This document shows positions 17,237 to 25,581 of a DNA stretch of 64,000 bases, piece after piece. The first letter of the stretch is position 1, and the number at the start of each line of letters is the position of its first letter. The position numbers were made by a program, and so were the translations under genes. The notes beneath the pieces were generated by a model. That model saw nothing but the letters and a program-made list of their open reading frames with translations, did not search any database and was not told the origin of the DNA. The stretch is from Neokomagataea anthophila (GTDB taxonomy: Bacteria > Pseudomonadota > Alphaproteobacteria > Acetobacterales > Acetobacteraceae), in assembly GCF_018122595.1 (NCBI RefSeq), contig NZ_JAGRQH010000009.1:21187-85186 (forward strand), written 5' to 3'.

Positions 17237-17252
17237 GTTGACAGCTGTCAAC
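17237..17252. promoter_or_regulatory. parS-like palindrome 2 in the repA-repB gap
   Basis: This is an exact copy of the 16-bp palindrome at 15903, again matching GTT-N4-GC-N4-AAC. Its place between repA and repB is one of the known positions of parS in repABC-type loci. Confidence 0.7.
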
Positions 17253-17317
17253 AAATGAACACCGCAATGGCTCATCAAACATGGGATCAATAAGATCATC
17301 ATCTCAGGGGTAGTATA

Positions 17318-18370
17318 ATGGCTAGAAAACACAGTTTGGGTAGTTTGATCGCAACGCAATCTACAAGTGAAAACAATAAGCAATCGACACCACCCACGTC
17401 TCTGTCGGGATCATATCGTAGTAGTGGCGCACTCGGATCAGTAGCTAAAAGCTTGGGTTCTCTACGTCAAAAAGCTGACGAAGCCGCTGAACTTGAAAAC
17501 CTCTTAAAGAGCGGGAATACCGTCATTGAGCTATCACCAGACTTGATCGAAACATCATTTATTTCAGATCGCATGAGAGGCGGCGAAGAAGCCTACCAGC
17601 AATTAAAAGAAGCCATTAAAGATACTGGTCAGCTTTCACCAATTCTAGTCCGCCCCCACCCCTCTAAAAATGGCATGTATCAGACAGCATATGGGCATCG
17701 ACGCCTACGCGCTTGTCGTGAACTGGGGCTGAATATCAAAGCAACAGTTCGGGAGCTTTCAAACCACGATCTCATTATAGCTCAAGGACAAGAAAATAGC
17801 GCACGGGCAGACCTCTCATATATTGAGAGAGCAACATTTGCACACAGACTTTTAGAGCAAGATTATGACCGAACAACAATAATGAAGGCTTTGAGCATCG
17901 ACAAAACAACGCTATCACGAATGCTTACTGTTTCTCAAAATGTACCGCCAATTCTTATCGAGTGGTTAGGCCCTTGCCCAAACATCGGTCGACCTCGTTG
18001 GCAAGAGCTAGCAGAGAATATTAGAGAGATGAAAAATAAATCATCATGGGATTTACTAGTAGCGAACAATAACCAATCAAAAGACGAAGAAAAATTTAAT
18101 GAAATTCTAAAACACATTTACACTGAAAATGGAAAGTCACATTTTGAGAAAAAACCCAAGGCAAGGGAAAGCCAAAAGATTAACACACCGTCTTGGAAAT
18201 CTACTGACCAAGTGTTCACTATATCATTAGAAGAAAAAAAACATTCCACAAATCTTGTATTTAAGGCAGGCAACAAGAGTGACTTTGCAAGTTTCGTTAT
18301 GAACGCTGTTCCAAGTCTTTACGATGATTTCAAAGCTCAGTTGGATAAAGAAGACAAGGCTGAAAATTGA
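17318..18370 (+). CDS. repB: RepB/ParB centromere-binding protein
   Basis: A 350-aa ParB-family protein. A Ser- and Thr-rich N-terminus begins MARKHSLGSLI. The ParB N-domain carries VRPHPSKNGMYQTAYGHRRL (about 110-130, CTP-binding box GHRR) and GQENSARADLSYIERA. An HTH follows (YDRTTIMKALSIDKTTLSRML, about 188-208), then a C-terminal dimerisation region. It should load at the two GTT-N4-GC-N4-AAC palindromes and work with the RepA ATPase in segregation. AGGGG lies 8 nt before the ATG. repC would normally follow directly, but here a hairpin and an HNH gene follow instead. Confidence 0.92.
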   Translation: MARKHSLGSLIATQSTSENNKQSTPPTSLSGSYRSSGALGSVAKSLGSLRQKADEAAELENLLKSGNTVIELSPDLIETSFISDRMRGGEEAYQQLKEAIKDTGQLSPILVRPHPSKNGMYQTAYGHRRLRACRELGLNIKATVRELSNHDLIIAQGQENSARADLSYIERATFAHRLLEQDYDRTTIMKALSIDKTTLSRMLTVSQNVPPILIEWLGPCPNIGRPRWQELAENIREMKNKSSWDLLVANNNQSKDEEKFNEILKHIYTENGKSHFEKKPKARESQKINTPSWKSTDQVFTISLEEKKHSTNLVFKAGNKSDFASFVMNAVPSLYDDFKAQLDKEDKAEN

Positions 18371-18378
18371 TAGGGGAG

Positions 18379-18594
18379 GGGAGGCACGTCATGAATACGT
18401 CCCTCCCTACGGTCCGCAGGAAACGCAAGTACTCGGCCCGGTTTCGCCTCATTTCAGACATTGAATGCGGTCCGTAATTAAGGAAACAGACATGAGCGAG
18501 GCCATGCTCAGCATTAAAATAACTCGTGGATTGGCGATGCCAAAAATTTAAGGATAGGATGTCAAAGCAGTAATTATTGAAAGGTATTTTTTAG
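18379..18594 (+). terminator. Hairpin after repB, then a 190-nt gap
   Basis: GGGAGGCACGT (18379-18389) pairs with ACGTCCCTCCC (18397-18407) at 10 of 11 positions just after repB, a probable terminator without a T run. The rest of the gap has only a 19-codon frame (from 18492, with AAGGA upstream), too short to call. An antisense RNA of repABC type was not recognised. Confidence 0.4.
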
Positions 18595-19365
18595 ATGGTT
18601 AGCCGTAGAACCTTATCACATTCTGATAGTAAGCTTCTTCACAGTAGATCTGCGGGTCGCTGCAATATTTGCAGGCTAGATACGACTGAAGTTCGACGGA
18701 AATTCGGTGAAAATGCCCATATAGAGCCAAAAGAAATCAGAGGTCCCAGAGGAACTGATAATCGCACGTTAGAGGTCTCCAGCATCGAAAACCATATTCT
18801 TCTGTGCTCAAATCATCATACCGAAGTGGATACCAATCCACAGAACTACCCTGTTGAATCCCTACTCAATTTGAAGAGAAACCACGAGAATTGGGTGGCA
18901 GCCTCACTTAGTCAGGAGCCGTGGCGTCCACTTTTGGTGGATTTTCTTAAAAATTACGTGGAATATTCTGGATTTCGTACACACGGGAATCTCTTCTCTC
19001 GTAGCCCAAGAATTTTTGAATTTTCAATTAATAGAATCCCAGTGGTTTTTCAAGAAGCACTCGATGGTTACGGGAATATATTCCCGACCCGAGACGAGGA
19101 TCTGAATCAAAGATTTAGATTTGTTTTGCAGTATTTCGAAGAACTGCTATTTTTGATAAATGGAGGCGAAAATAGAAATAAAAAATATATCTATAATTAT
19201 ACTTTCATACCAGAATCACGTTTGATAGTGATGAATGAACGCGAAATGGATGCTGACCATGCATATTCTTTAAGAGAAAGAGTATCATTTGTCGTCAATA
19301 ATTGCTCAACGGCTTGTTTTGATCTGGAGCGGTATATAAGATATCGTTATCCTGAGGTTTTATAG
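18595..19365 (+). CDS. HNH-domain protein, 256 aa
   Basis: Residues 15-85 form an HNH nuclease-like module: C23-x2-C26, AHI (H42), N66-HILLC71-x2-HH75 and D79. That is the ββα-metal fold with its zinc knuckle. The C-terminal 150 residues are unrecognised and aromatic-rich (RFRFVLQYFEELLFLI...). HNH modules of this type often form the nuclease part of anti-phage effectors such as HNH-SAVED proteins, but no SAVED or other sensor domain is visible here. The gene is AT-rich relative to the backbone and stands alone after repB, which suggests later acquisition. DNA cleavage and defence are inferences. Confidence 0.7.
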   Translation: MVSRRTLSHSDSKLLHSRSAGRCNICRLDTTEVRRKFGENAHIEPKEIRGPRGTDNRTLEVSSIENHILLCSNHHTEVDTNPQNYPVESLLNLKRNHENWVAASLSQEPWRPLLVDFLKNYVEYSGFRTHGNLFSRSPRIFEFSINRIPVVFQEALDGYGNIFPTRDEDLNQRFRFVLQYFEELLFLINGGENRNKKYIYNYTFIPESRLIVMNEREMDADHAYSLRERVSFVVNNCSTACFDLERYIRYRYPEVL

Positions 19366-19522
19366 AGTAATTTTTATCTCTGTTTGAAATAAATAATTTA
19401 TTTTATTCATGATACTCTAATATCACGAAGCAAACGTTATCTTACCTGCTAGAAATACTTTGTCCCGTTAATAATTCGCGCAGACAATAGCCGAAGTGAG
19501 TCGATAATCCAACATCTGGCCA

Positions 19523-20008
19523 TCAAGCGGGATCGAGAACTACGATACTGCCTTCCTTGAACTCGTTATTGAGCAAGGCGTTTAGCGGCAAAGAAGCTCT
19601 TGTGCAGCGATCTGAAAATTCGTCCACTGCTTCTATGGTCCAAGGAACACCACTCCGAAATAACCTCTGGTCTCCATTTGGTAGTGAACCAGGTTTTCCA
19701 TGGAGTATCCCGTTACGATCAAGTACTATTTTTTTAAACTCAAGCGAAAATGGTTCTATTTTTGAACGAATATTGGGATCTGTTACACGAGAAAATAACT
19801 TTATTAGGTCTGATGCAATTCGCCCAGCTGTCTTTTTCTCAGCATCTATAGTATCTATGTAGCCCAATTCTAACCGCTCACAGCACCAAACGGCATCCCA
19901 TTCCAACCGTGCAAAGGCAACAGCAGCTAATCCTATTGCCTGAAAGTAGGTTGGGTCTTGGGGAATTCGACGTCTATCGTCGGGCATTGAATTCAAATCC
20001 TCATACAA
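19523..20008 (-). CDS. HEPN-like hypothetical protein, 161 aa
   Basis: A mostly helical 161-aa protein. The conspicuous motif is R98-N-G-I-L-H103-G, an R-x4-H arrangement like the catalytic motif of HEPN ribonucleases, at the end of a long helix (KIVLDRNGILHGKP). Upstream helices (AVAFARLEWDAVWCCERLEL) could form the four-helix bundle. HEPN proteins often act in toxin-antitoxin or abortive defence systems. No partner antitoxin gene was recognised next to it; the truncated vapC lies downstream. The family call is tentative because similar RN-x3-HG proteins of unknown function are widespread. Confidence 0.5.
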   Translation of the reverse strand: MYEDLNSMPDDRRRIPQDPTYFQAIGLAAVAFARLEWDAVWCCERLELGYIDTIDAEKKTAGRIASDLIKLFSRVTDPNIRSKIEPFSLEFKKIVLDRNGILHGKPGSLPNGDQRLFRSGVPWTIEAVDEFSDRCTRASLPLNALLNNEFKEGSIVVLDPA

Positions 20009-20133
20009 TCTTCCTTAAGTCTACAAAACGTACCCTATAAGGACAATTTTAAATTTCCAAACCCGTCTGTCCACTTTCCCCCCATAGCAGCCTTCGGCTA
20101 AACTCCATGCCTTAGCTGGTGACTGAGGCACCC

Positions 20134-20337
20134 TCATTTTGGTAGCCAATCCTCTGAGCGAAGACCATGTACTCTTGTAAACTCTCGAAGGTTTCCGGTT
20201 ACGACGATGAGTCCTCGTCTGCGAGCATGGCCAGCGATCATGAGATCATACGGCCCAATGACACAGCCCCTGTTTTCTAAATCAGCCCGAATTTCTGCCG
20301 TGTGGGCAGCAGCATCGTCGTCAAAAGGCAAAACATC
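20134..20337 (-). pseudogene. Truncated vapC (C-terminal half)
   Basis: The C-terminal 65 or so residues of a PIN-domain VapC toxin (PFDDDAAAHTAEIRADLENR onward) are nearly identical to residues 71-134 of the complete VapC at 33001-33405. The reading frame is cut at 20338 exactly where an IS6-family end begins. The N-terminal half with the first catalytic Asp is absent, and no vapB is present, so it should be inactive. At nucleotide level it differs from the intact copy at scattered positions, so it is a diverged allele and not a recent duplicate. Confidence 0.9.
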
Positions 20338-21172
20338 GGCCCTGTTGCAAAGTTAAGTCTGGGTTGAGTGCATCCCATTTGTTTTGATTTTCAAACGGCT
20401 TAGAAGCTGAATAGTCTTTCGATGAGATGCACTTCTCCCATGATACACTTTTGGAATTGGAAGAGTTCAGCTTGTCCCTTTTTTAAGGCGCGCATGACCT
20501 AAAACCCCTTAACCGTCGCATAAGCCGTTTTCAGGCTTTTCAAGCCACGAACCGGCCTGATCAGTTGTTTGAGTTTGCCATGATCAGCCTCAATCACATT
20601 GTTCAGATACTTGATTTGACGGTGTTTCACCGTGTCGGGGAGCTTACCGTTCTTCTTGAGTTCGTTGATGGCTATGCCGTAGGTTGGGGCTTTATCCGTA
20701 TTGATTGTCTCAGGTTTCTCCCAGTCCCTCAGGCCGTTCAAGGCTTTGCCCAGGAAGCGTTTAGCGGACTTAGTGTTCCGGGTCGGTGAGAGGAAGAAAT
20801 CAATCGTATCACCACCTTTGCCGACAGCCCGGTACAGATGCGCCCATTTCCCTTTGACCTTGATGTAAGTCTCATCAACCCGCCAGCTGCTGGAAAACCC
20901 CGGACGTTTCCAATACCAGCGTAAGCGTTTTTCCATCTCGGGTGCATACCTCTGAACCCAGCGGTAGATCGTTGAATGATCCTCGCTCACACCGCGCTCG
21001 GCCAGCATGGTTTCAAGGTCGCGGCAGCTATCCCGTAGAGGCAATACCAGCGCACCGCCCCTAGGATCACTTCACCACCAAAATGACGACCCTTGAAATC
21101 ACGCATCTGCCAAACCACTACGCTAACACCAGCAGTGGTTTCCAACAGGATATTCAACTTTGCAACAGGGCC
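20338..21172 (-). mobile_element. IS6-family insertion sequence, copy 1 (835 bp)
   Basis: The ends carry GGCCCTGTTGCAAAGTT and its complement, the IS6/IS26-type terminal inverted repeat. The element is 835 bp, the same length as the inverted copy at 31118-31952. The flanking 8-bp sequences (AAAACATC left, TTTGCGAT right) differ, so there is no target duplication, as expected for an IS that has served as a boundary for rearrangement. The transposase is broken. Confidence 0.9.
20400..21106 (-). pseudogene. IS6-family transposase, inactivated
   Basis: Compared with the intact transposase at 31183-31890, this copy has a one-base deletion after the WYCLYGI codons that shifts frame before DLETMLAERG. 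It also has a TAG where the intact gene has GAG after KGF, removing the last 30 or so residues. The DDE core (WRVDETYI, NTDKAPTYG, NNVIEADHG) is still readable. It is a decayed copy, possibly mobilisable in trans by copy 2. Confidence 0.9.
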
Positions 21173-21355
21173 TTTGCGATCTCTTGGCCAGATCAGGCCT
21201 GCAATATTGCTCTCGCAAATTCAACGCCGCGTCTTGCTACTCAGAGCTTCTAGATACGGTGTGAGCCATTGTTCGAGGTCCGATTGCAAACCCGCTTCTA
21301 ATGCCAACCTACTTCTACGAGGAGTTCTAGTTGCTAGATTTGAGATCGCGTTCAT
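21173..21355 (-). pseudogene. IS701-like transposase N-terminal remnant
   Basis: The minus strand from ATG 21355 reads a short frame with SDLEQWLTPYLEAL and then, after a frameshift, GLIWPRDRK. That is the start of IS701-type transposases (LxxWLxPFLxAL ... GLIGPGDRKS). The remnant is cut by the IS6 end at 21172 and overlaps the 3' end of the aspartyl-protease gene, so an IS701-like insertion may have replaced the original end of that gene. Confidence 0.6.
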
Positions 21356-22319
21356 TATCAAATAAATCATTTGAGACACCGAACCGAGCAGGGTCTCTTA
21401 GATCTAGTATTATAGTATTCCTGAAAAAAGCAGCGTTTCCAATCAAGCCGTCGGCCCCACGATTAGCGATTACATCTGCTAATGCATCAGAGCTCTGGTA
21501 GACCACGGGTCTACGCAAAGTGATAGGGCCAATGGTAACGCCGTCATTCGCGATTTTGCTTACTATTACAGAACTTTTACCGTCGTATGTACCACCTACA
21601 ATGGCTGGTGCGCCTGCGGTGTCGCCCGGAATGCTAGCCCATATAACAGGTGGAATCTGAATCGTGAAAAGGCTGGATCCTGTGTCGAACAACAGGTGGT
21701 GGAAGTTCTTACTTCCGACATTCCCGGTTATGTAAAATGTATTGTTTTCTAAAATAGCACTTGACCAAGAAAAAGACTTAACGTCTTCTTCGTTTTTCAA
21801 TATACACACATTTTTTTTCGGATAGTCTATAAGTACAATATGACCACTGAATACATTCAGCCCTATATGTCCAATAACTTTAGTACCATTAATTTTCTTC
21901 TTACGGTCTATACCTAAAGATAGGTCACTCCAACATACATTTCCCGCACAAAAAGAATTCGGAACAAGGCTGTTTTGACCTCCAGCGGTCAAATGCAGCT
22001 GATCAGAAACTTCCCCGTACAATACAGTGGTAGGAGCACCTGTATCTAACTGCAAATACCCATGCTGTCCGTTGACTTCCACAGGAACCATCATACCTAC
22101 CTTCTTTCGAGGTAATTCACGCGAGCCAACCCAGCTGAAGTCAAAACATCCCGGACGCACATTAGATGTAGGCTCCGCGGAAAACGCCGGCCTGAACAAG
22201 AAAAGACAACAGAAAGCGCTTACCATACTTAGATAATTCTTTTTGGTCACCCTAAGGTCCAATGCACCATCACCAATACGGAAGCATAGTATTTTCTTAT
22301 ATTCGCTCAACACAAACAC
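21327..22319 (-). CDS. Secreted two-DTG aspartyl protease of the RiPP cluster
   Basis: A 330-aa protein with a hydrophobic signal-like segment (about 31-48, MVSAFCCLFLFRPAFSA) and two Asp-Thr-Gly active-site motifs, LQLDTGAPTTVLYG (92-94) and LLFDTGSSLFTI (212-214). Each is followed by a hydrophobic-Gly strand, such as GLIGNAAFF at 291. This is a retropepsin/pepsin-like fold with both half-sites in one chain, probably acting in the periplasm. It is last in a minus-strand run of RiPP genes, so trimming of the exported peptide or self-protection is likely. The start is uncertain: the GTG at 22319 gives a long N-terminus and an ATG at 22226 starts at the signal peptide. The 3' end overlaps an IS701-like remnant. 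Confidence 0.75.
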   Translation of the reverse strand: MFVLSEYKKILCFRIGDGALDLRVTKKNYLSMVSAFCCLFLFRPAFSAEPTSNVRPGCFDFSWVGSRELPRKKVGMMVPVEVNGQHGYLQLDTGAPTTVLYGEVSDQLHLTAGGQNSLVPNSFCAGNVCWSDLSLGIDRKKKINGTKVIGHIGLNVFSGHIVLIDYPKKNVCILKNEEDVKSFSWSSAILENNTFYITGNVGSKNFHHLLFDTGSSLFTIQIPPVIWASIPGDTAGAPAIVGGTYDGKSSVIVSKIANDGVTIGPITLRRPVVYQSSDALADVIANRGADGLIGNAAFFRNTIILDLRDPARFGVSNDLFDNERDLKSSN

Positions 22320-22352
22320 TCCATATATGAACGTTATTAGTAAATAGAAAAG

Positions 22353-24056
22353 TCAGTTTTTGTGTGCACCACAAGTTAGCGCAGGAATTATCGATCCTTC
22401 AATGCTAGATGTCGAACATTCTGAGGGGCCTTCCGTAACTGGGTTTTTTAACCAACCATTGATTGTAAGACGGTTACTATCTTGGATGATAGGAACAACA
22501 GTGGTTACTTGATGCAATACATCTGGATCAAAAAATACGACGCTATTTTTAATAGGATGCAACACCAATTCGGCCCCCTCGGGATCGCCTGTGGAGCGGT
22601 TTCGCGCGCGATAAAATGCTATTTGGCCACCACAGAAAGTCGTGTCGTCCCCGAGATATAAAACAAATGTCAGTTTGCGAGACCTTACCTTGCTATGTCC
22701 ATTGTCGACATGTGCAGAGAAAAAGCCGCCTGCAGGAGTGTTAGTAACTTGTATCTCTAACACATCATCTTGCGAGCACGGTATACGCAATAGTTGGGCT
22801 GCTCGCTCCAGAACCACCCTAAATTTACTCTCCAAGACCTCAAAGAGGTCAGAAGACAAAGAGCTTACATTCGCAACACGAATATCGTTCGTGTTTGAGC
22901 CGAGACGAAGCCCTAAAAGGCCCGCAGCACGGAACGACGGAAGGTCTGAGCGGACAGCAGCCATAACGACCTGCATTTCATCATCAGTAAGAAAATTTCT
23001 GATGCGTAGGACTCGACAAAATGTTGAGCATAGCTCTTCAATAGGAGAGGGCTGCAACATCAGAGCAGAAGCTTCAAATGGAGCTGAAGTCAAAAGATGC
23101 GCAAACAGTCGTATATCACCTAAACCCGCTGCCCAAGAGGCGACATAGCGCTGTGATCGATTTACGGGGCAGATGGCGTATGTGGATTGTGAAGTCGGCC
23201 AACCTAAAGAGGCAACCGCGTCAACTAATCGTCCGTTCCCATCAGTGAACGGATGTATACCATTTAAATCCGACAGGAGGCGGGCAAAGTAATCTCTGCT
23301 ATTTGTTTGATCGTAAGAGATTTTTGAATCATTGTATAAAACACACCACGCCTTCAGGTACAGGGACACCAATCCGTGATCCACAAATTCAGCAGTGCCT
23401 CTCCGAAGCGGCTTCTCCCGAATTCTACCGCCCCAAGCATGGTCTCGGATGTAGCTAGACCGGTGAATTTCACATATTCGTTCCACCGTCATGTTATCTG
23501 GATGGAGCTGGTATGTTCTGGTTTCGTAAAGTGTAACCAGAGAGGAGAGCTCCGCAGAAACTTCATTGAATTGGTCTTTAATTAAATTATGCTGTGGCAA
23601 CAAATAAAGTTTATAAGGTTTGATAAATATTCTCTCTCTTACAGGAAAGCAAGACTTGATAGAAATGTAATATCCACTGAGTCCGCCATAATTTTGAGAC
23701 AGGACAGCGTATGTTTCCCCCGTACACGGATCGTAGATGAGATTAGGCGCACCAAAAGAAATTTTCGCCAGAAAACGACCGCTTTCATGATGCAAAATTG
23801 CCGGCCCATCGGGCAAAATATTTTGATTACCTTGTTGTGCTACAGCAACAAAGCCAACTCTTCTACATACCGCCAATAGGTCGCTAAAGCTATGGCCTGA
23901 AGCCGGAGGACAAAACTCCGCTAGCAACGATGGAAAATCACAGTATCCAGCGTGTGCCCTCAAAAGACGAAGGATGCAAAATAAGCCATCGTGTTCGGGA
24001 GAATGTATCTTCTCGGATAATCTTTTTGTCAAAAGATACGTCACGGCGAAGGGCAC
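22353..24056 (-). CDS. C39-like / Fic / 2OG-Fe(II) oxygenase fusion enzyme
   Basis: A 567-aa protein with three parts. Residues 20-115 resemble a C39 peptidase fold (HDGLFCILRLL with C27; IYDP with D109), but the His strand reads GRFLAKI, so it is probably non-catalytic and may bind the leader. Residues 190-285 are a Fic domain with the intact motif HPFTDGNGR (268-276), able to transfer AMP to hydroxyls. Residues 430-536 are a prolyl-4-hydroxylase-like dioxygenase with H449-x-D451, H515 and R529. A GTG start lies 5 nt after the radical SAM stop, so the genes are coupled. The likely role is peptide tailoring (hydroxylation, perhaps AMPylation). The combination is not one I recognise. Confidence 0.8.
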   Translation of the reverse strand: MPFAVTYLLTKRLSEKIHSPEHDGLFCILRLLRAHAGYCDFPSLLAEFCPPASGHSFSDLLAVCRRVGFVAVAQQGNQNILPDGPAILHHESGRFLAKISFGAPNLIYDPCTGETYAVLSQNYGGLSGYYISIKSCFPVRERIFIKPYKLYLLPQHNLIKDQFNEVSAELSSLVTLYETRTYQLHPDNMTVERICEIHRSSYIRDHAWGGRIREKPLRRGTAEFVDHGLVSLYLKAWCVLYNDSKISYDQTNSRDYFARLLSDLNGIHPFTDGNGRLVDAVASLGWPTSQSTYAICPVNRSQRYVASWAAGLGDIRLFAHLLTSAPFEASALMLQPSPIEELCSTFCRVLRIRNFLTDDEMQVVMAAVRSDLPSFRAAGLLGLRLGSNTNDIRVANVSSLSSDLFEVLESKFRVVLERAAQLLRIPCSQDDVLEIQVTNTPAGGFFSAHVDNGHSKVRSRKLTFVLYLGDDTTFCGGQIAFYRARNRSTGDPEGAELVLHPIKNSVVFFDPDVLHQVTTVVPIIQDSNRLTINGWLKNPVTEGPSECSTSSIEGSIIPALTCGAHKN

Positions 24057-24061
24057 TCATT

Positions 24062-25087
24062 TCACTTAGTAAAAGCGGGGCAACTAAGCTGTTCCGGGCG
24101 GCCAGACGCAAGGCCTCTAAGCCAATAATTCATCTTCTGATCACTGATCTCTACGGTTCCGTCGTCATTCAGAAACCCGACATCATTTTTCGGATCATTT
24201 AGGGTAACGGTACATTTGTTAATTCTGCCATTGGCACGGATAACAAGGGAGGTTGGCTGTGCAGCATAACACGAATTGCAACTACCTCCTGCTGCGGGTC
24301 CGTGCCCTACAGGGACGTGAAGACCGAGCGCCTGCTGCACTTTCGATAGCGCCTCAGCGGCATTCTCGCGTCCAGGAATAGACCCAATATCAAAATGTGC
24401 ACCTCCGTAGTTGTTTACAATTTTAGGAAAAAATTTAAATCTGCCATCGCTACCGAATTCAGCACGTAGAACGTCTGCAAATTCAATTATGGACTCGATA
24501 TTTTGGGCAGTAACATGTAAACGCAATAAAAAATTCGCAGTTATTTGAGAATCACGCGCCTTTATAAGGTTTTCCCATATTCTTTCGAATGAACCAGAAC
24601 CATTTCTTCGTATCCTAGTAAGATTATGAATTGAACTTGGACCATCCAACGTTATTTGATAAGATTTTATGCCGACGTTATAATTTTTTTTTAGCTGCTC
24701 TTCTGTTAACAAATAACCATTTGTAGTCATTCCAGCTAAATAACTACAGTCAGTGTTTTCTGTAACATCTAGAGCGTGGCGACTAATGTCCTCCACGATG
24801 CTTCTTGCTAAGAGTGGCTCCCCTCCAAACCAGTTGATCTGTAATTTTCTAAGACCACTCGCTACACGTCGCGAAATAAGAGCCTTAACAGCCGATATAG
24901 TATCGCTCTTCATGTTGCCAATCTCGAAGTCTTCATAGCAATACTTACATCTGAAATTACATTGCTCCGTCGGCATAATAATCATAAAGAGTAGCCGCGG
25001 GTCAGTAGCAAAAGCTATACTTCTTCTAATGTCCATAGCCACCCACTCATTTAACAACAAATTATGTTTTGATAACGAACTCGGCAC
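24062..25087 (-). CDS. Radical SAM peptide maturase with partial SPASM domain
   Basis: A 341-aa enzyme with the CX3CX2C cluster motif (C43, C47, C50 in EQCNFRCKYC), the GGEP motif (89-92) and later radical SAM strands (MTTNGYLL, QITLDGP). A C-terminal C270-x2-C273 and G-x4-C292 begin a SPASM/Twitch region. The usual last Cys group is missing: only C336 remains before the stop, so auxiliary cluster binding may be reduced or the 3' end has changed. Such enzymes make C-C, C-S or C-O crosslinks or epimers on RiPP precursors. It lies 11 nt after the precursor gene. The GTG start has no good ribosome binding site; an internal ATG at 25036 is possible. Confidence 0.88.
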   Translation of the reverse strand: MPSSLSKHNLLLNEWVAMDIRRSIAFATDPRLLFMIIMPTEQCNFRCKYCYEDFEIGNMKSDTISAVKALISRRVASGLRKLQINWFGGEPLLARSIVEDISRHALDVTENTDCSYLAGMTTNGYLLTEEQLKKNYNVGIKSYQITLDGPSSIHNLTRIRRNGSGSFERIWENLIKARDSQITANFLLRLHVTAQNIESIIEFADVLRAEFGSDGRFKFFPKIVNNYGGAHFDIGSIPGRENAAEALSKVQQALGLHVPVGHGPAAGGSCNSCYAAQPTSLVIRANGRINKCTVTLNDPKNDVGFLNDDGTVEISDQKMNYWLRGLASGRPEQLSCPAFTK

Positions 25088-25098
25088 TTAAATATTAT

Positions 25099-25386
25099 TT
25101 AGGCCGGTGTAGTACAGGCTGTATCCACAGGTGTGACACATGAATAATCTGCACACTGCAAAAGATCAGGTATTCCAGTGTCAGATGGAGCGATGTCATT
25201 GCTATCGACAGCGTCCAATGCCTCAACTTGAGTATTTTTTTGTGCTGTTGCTGCCTTTCCGCCAGAAATAGCCATTAAAATTTCCGGATCGGTAATTACA
25301 AACCTTCCCGTATTATCAAACGACGCAATTGGTGTTTCCACCGAGGAGGCATCTGTATCGGGATCACGGTTTTCTTTTTTGATCAT
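25099..25386 (-). CDS. RiPP precursor peptide with double-glycine leader
   Basis: A 95-aa peptide. The leader (1-43) contains FVITDPEILMAISGG, an amphipathic helix ending in Gly42-Gly43, the cleavage signature for C39 exporters. The 52-residue remainder is Ala-, Asp- and Thr-rich and ends with a Cys-containing core: GIPDLLQCADYSCVTPVDTA then CTTPA, with Cys at 78, 83 and 91, a Tyr at 81 and Pro at 73, 86 and 94. Cys, Tyr and Pro are natural targets for radical SAM, sulfation and hydroxylation. TAGGAGAG sits 8 nt before the ATG. It lies directly upstream of the radical SAM gene. No known precursor family was recognised. Confidence 0.8.
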   Translation of the reverse strand: MIKKENRDPDTDASSVETPIASFDNTGRFVITDPEILMAISGGKAATAQKNTQVEALDAVDSNDIAPSDTGIPDLLQCADYSCVTPVDTACTTPA

Positions 25387-25581
25387 GGGATAACTCTCCT
25401 AGAATTGAGGCCACTTAGAAGCTACGATTACCGAAGAGTTCTTCAACCAGAGAAACACTTCGCAATAATTAATAAGGCCTAAATGACTCGATTCGGCAAT
25501 TAAAATCGGTTAAAGGGTATCAAGTTTCCGTGATAATTAGCCCGATGGCGTGTAGGTATTTTTTCGACCCCTCCTGCGACC

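Noticed and set aside
18492..18551. A 19-codon frame with AAGGA upstream, after repB
   Set aside because: Too short to separate from chance, although a leader peptide or antisense-controlled element cannot be excluded.
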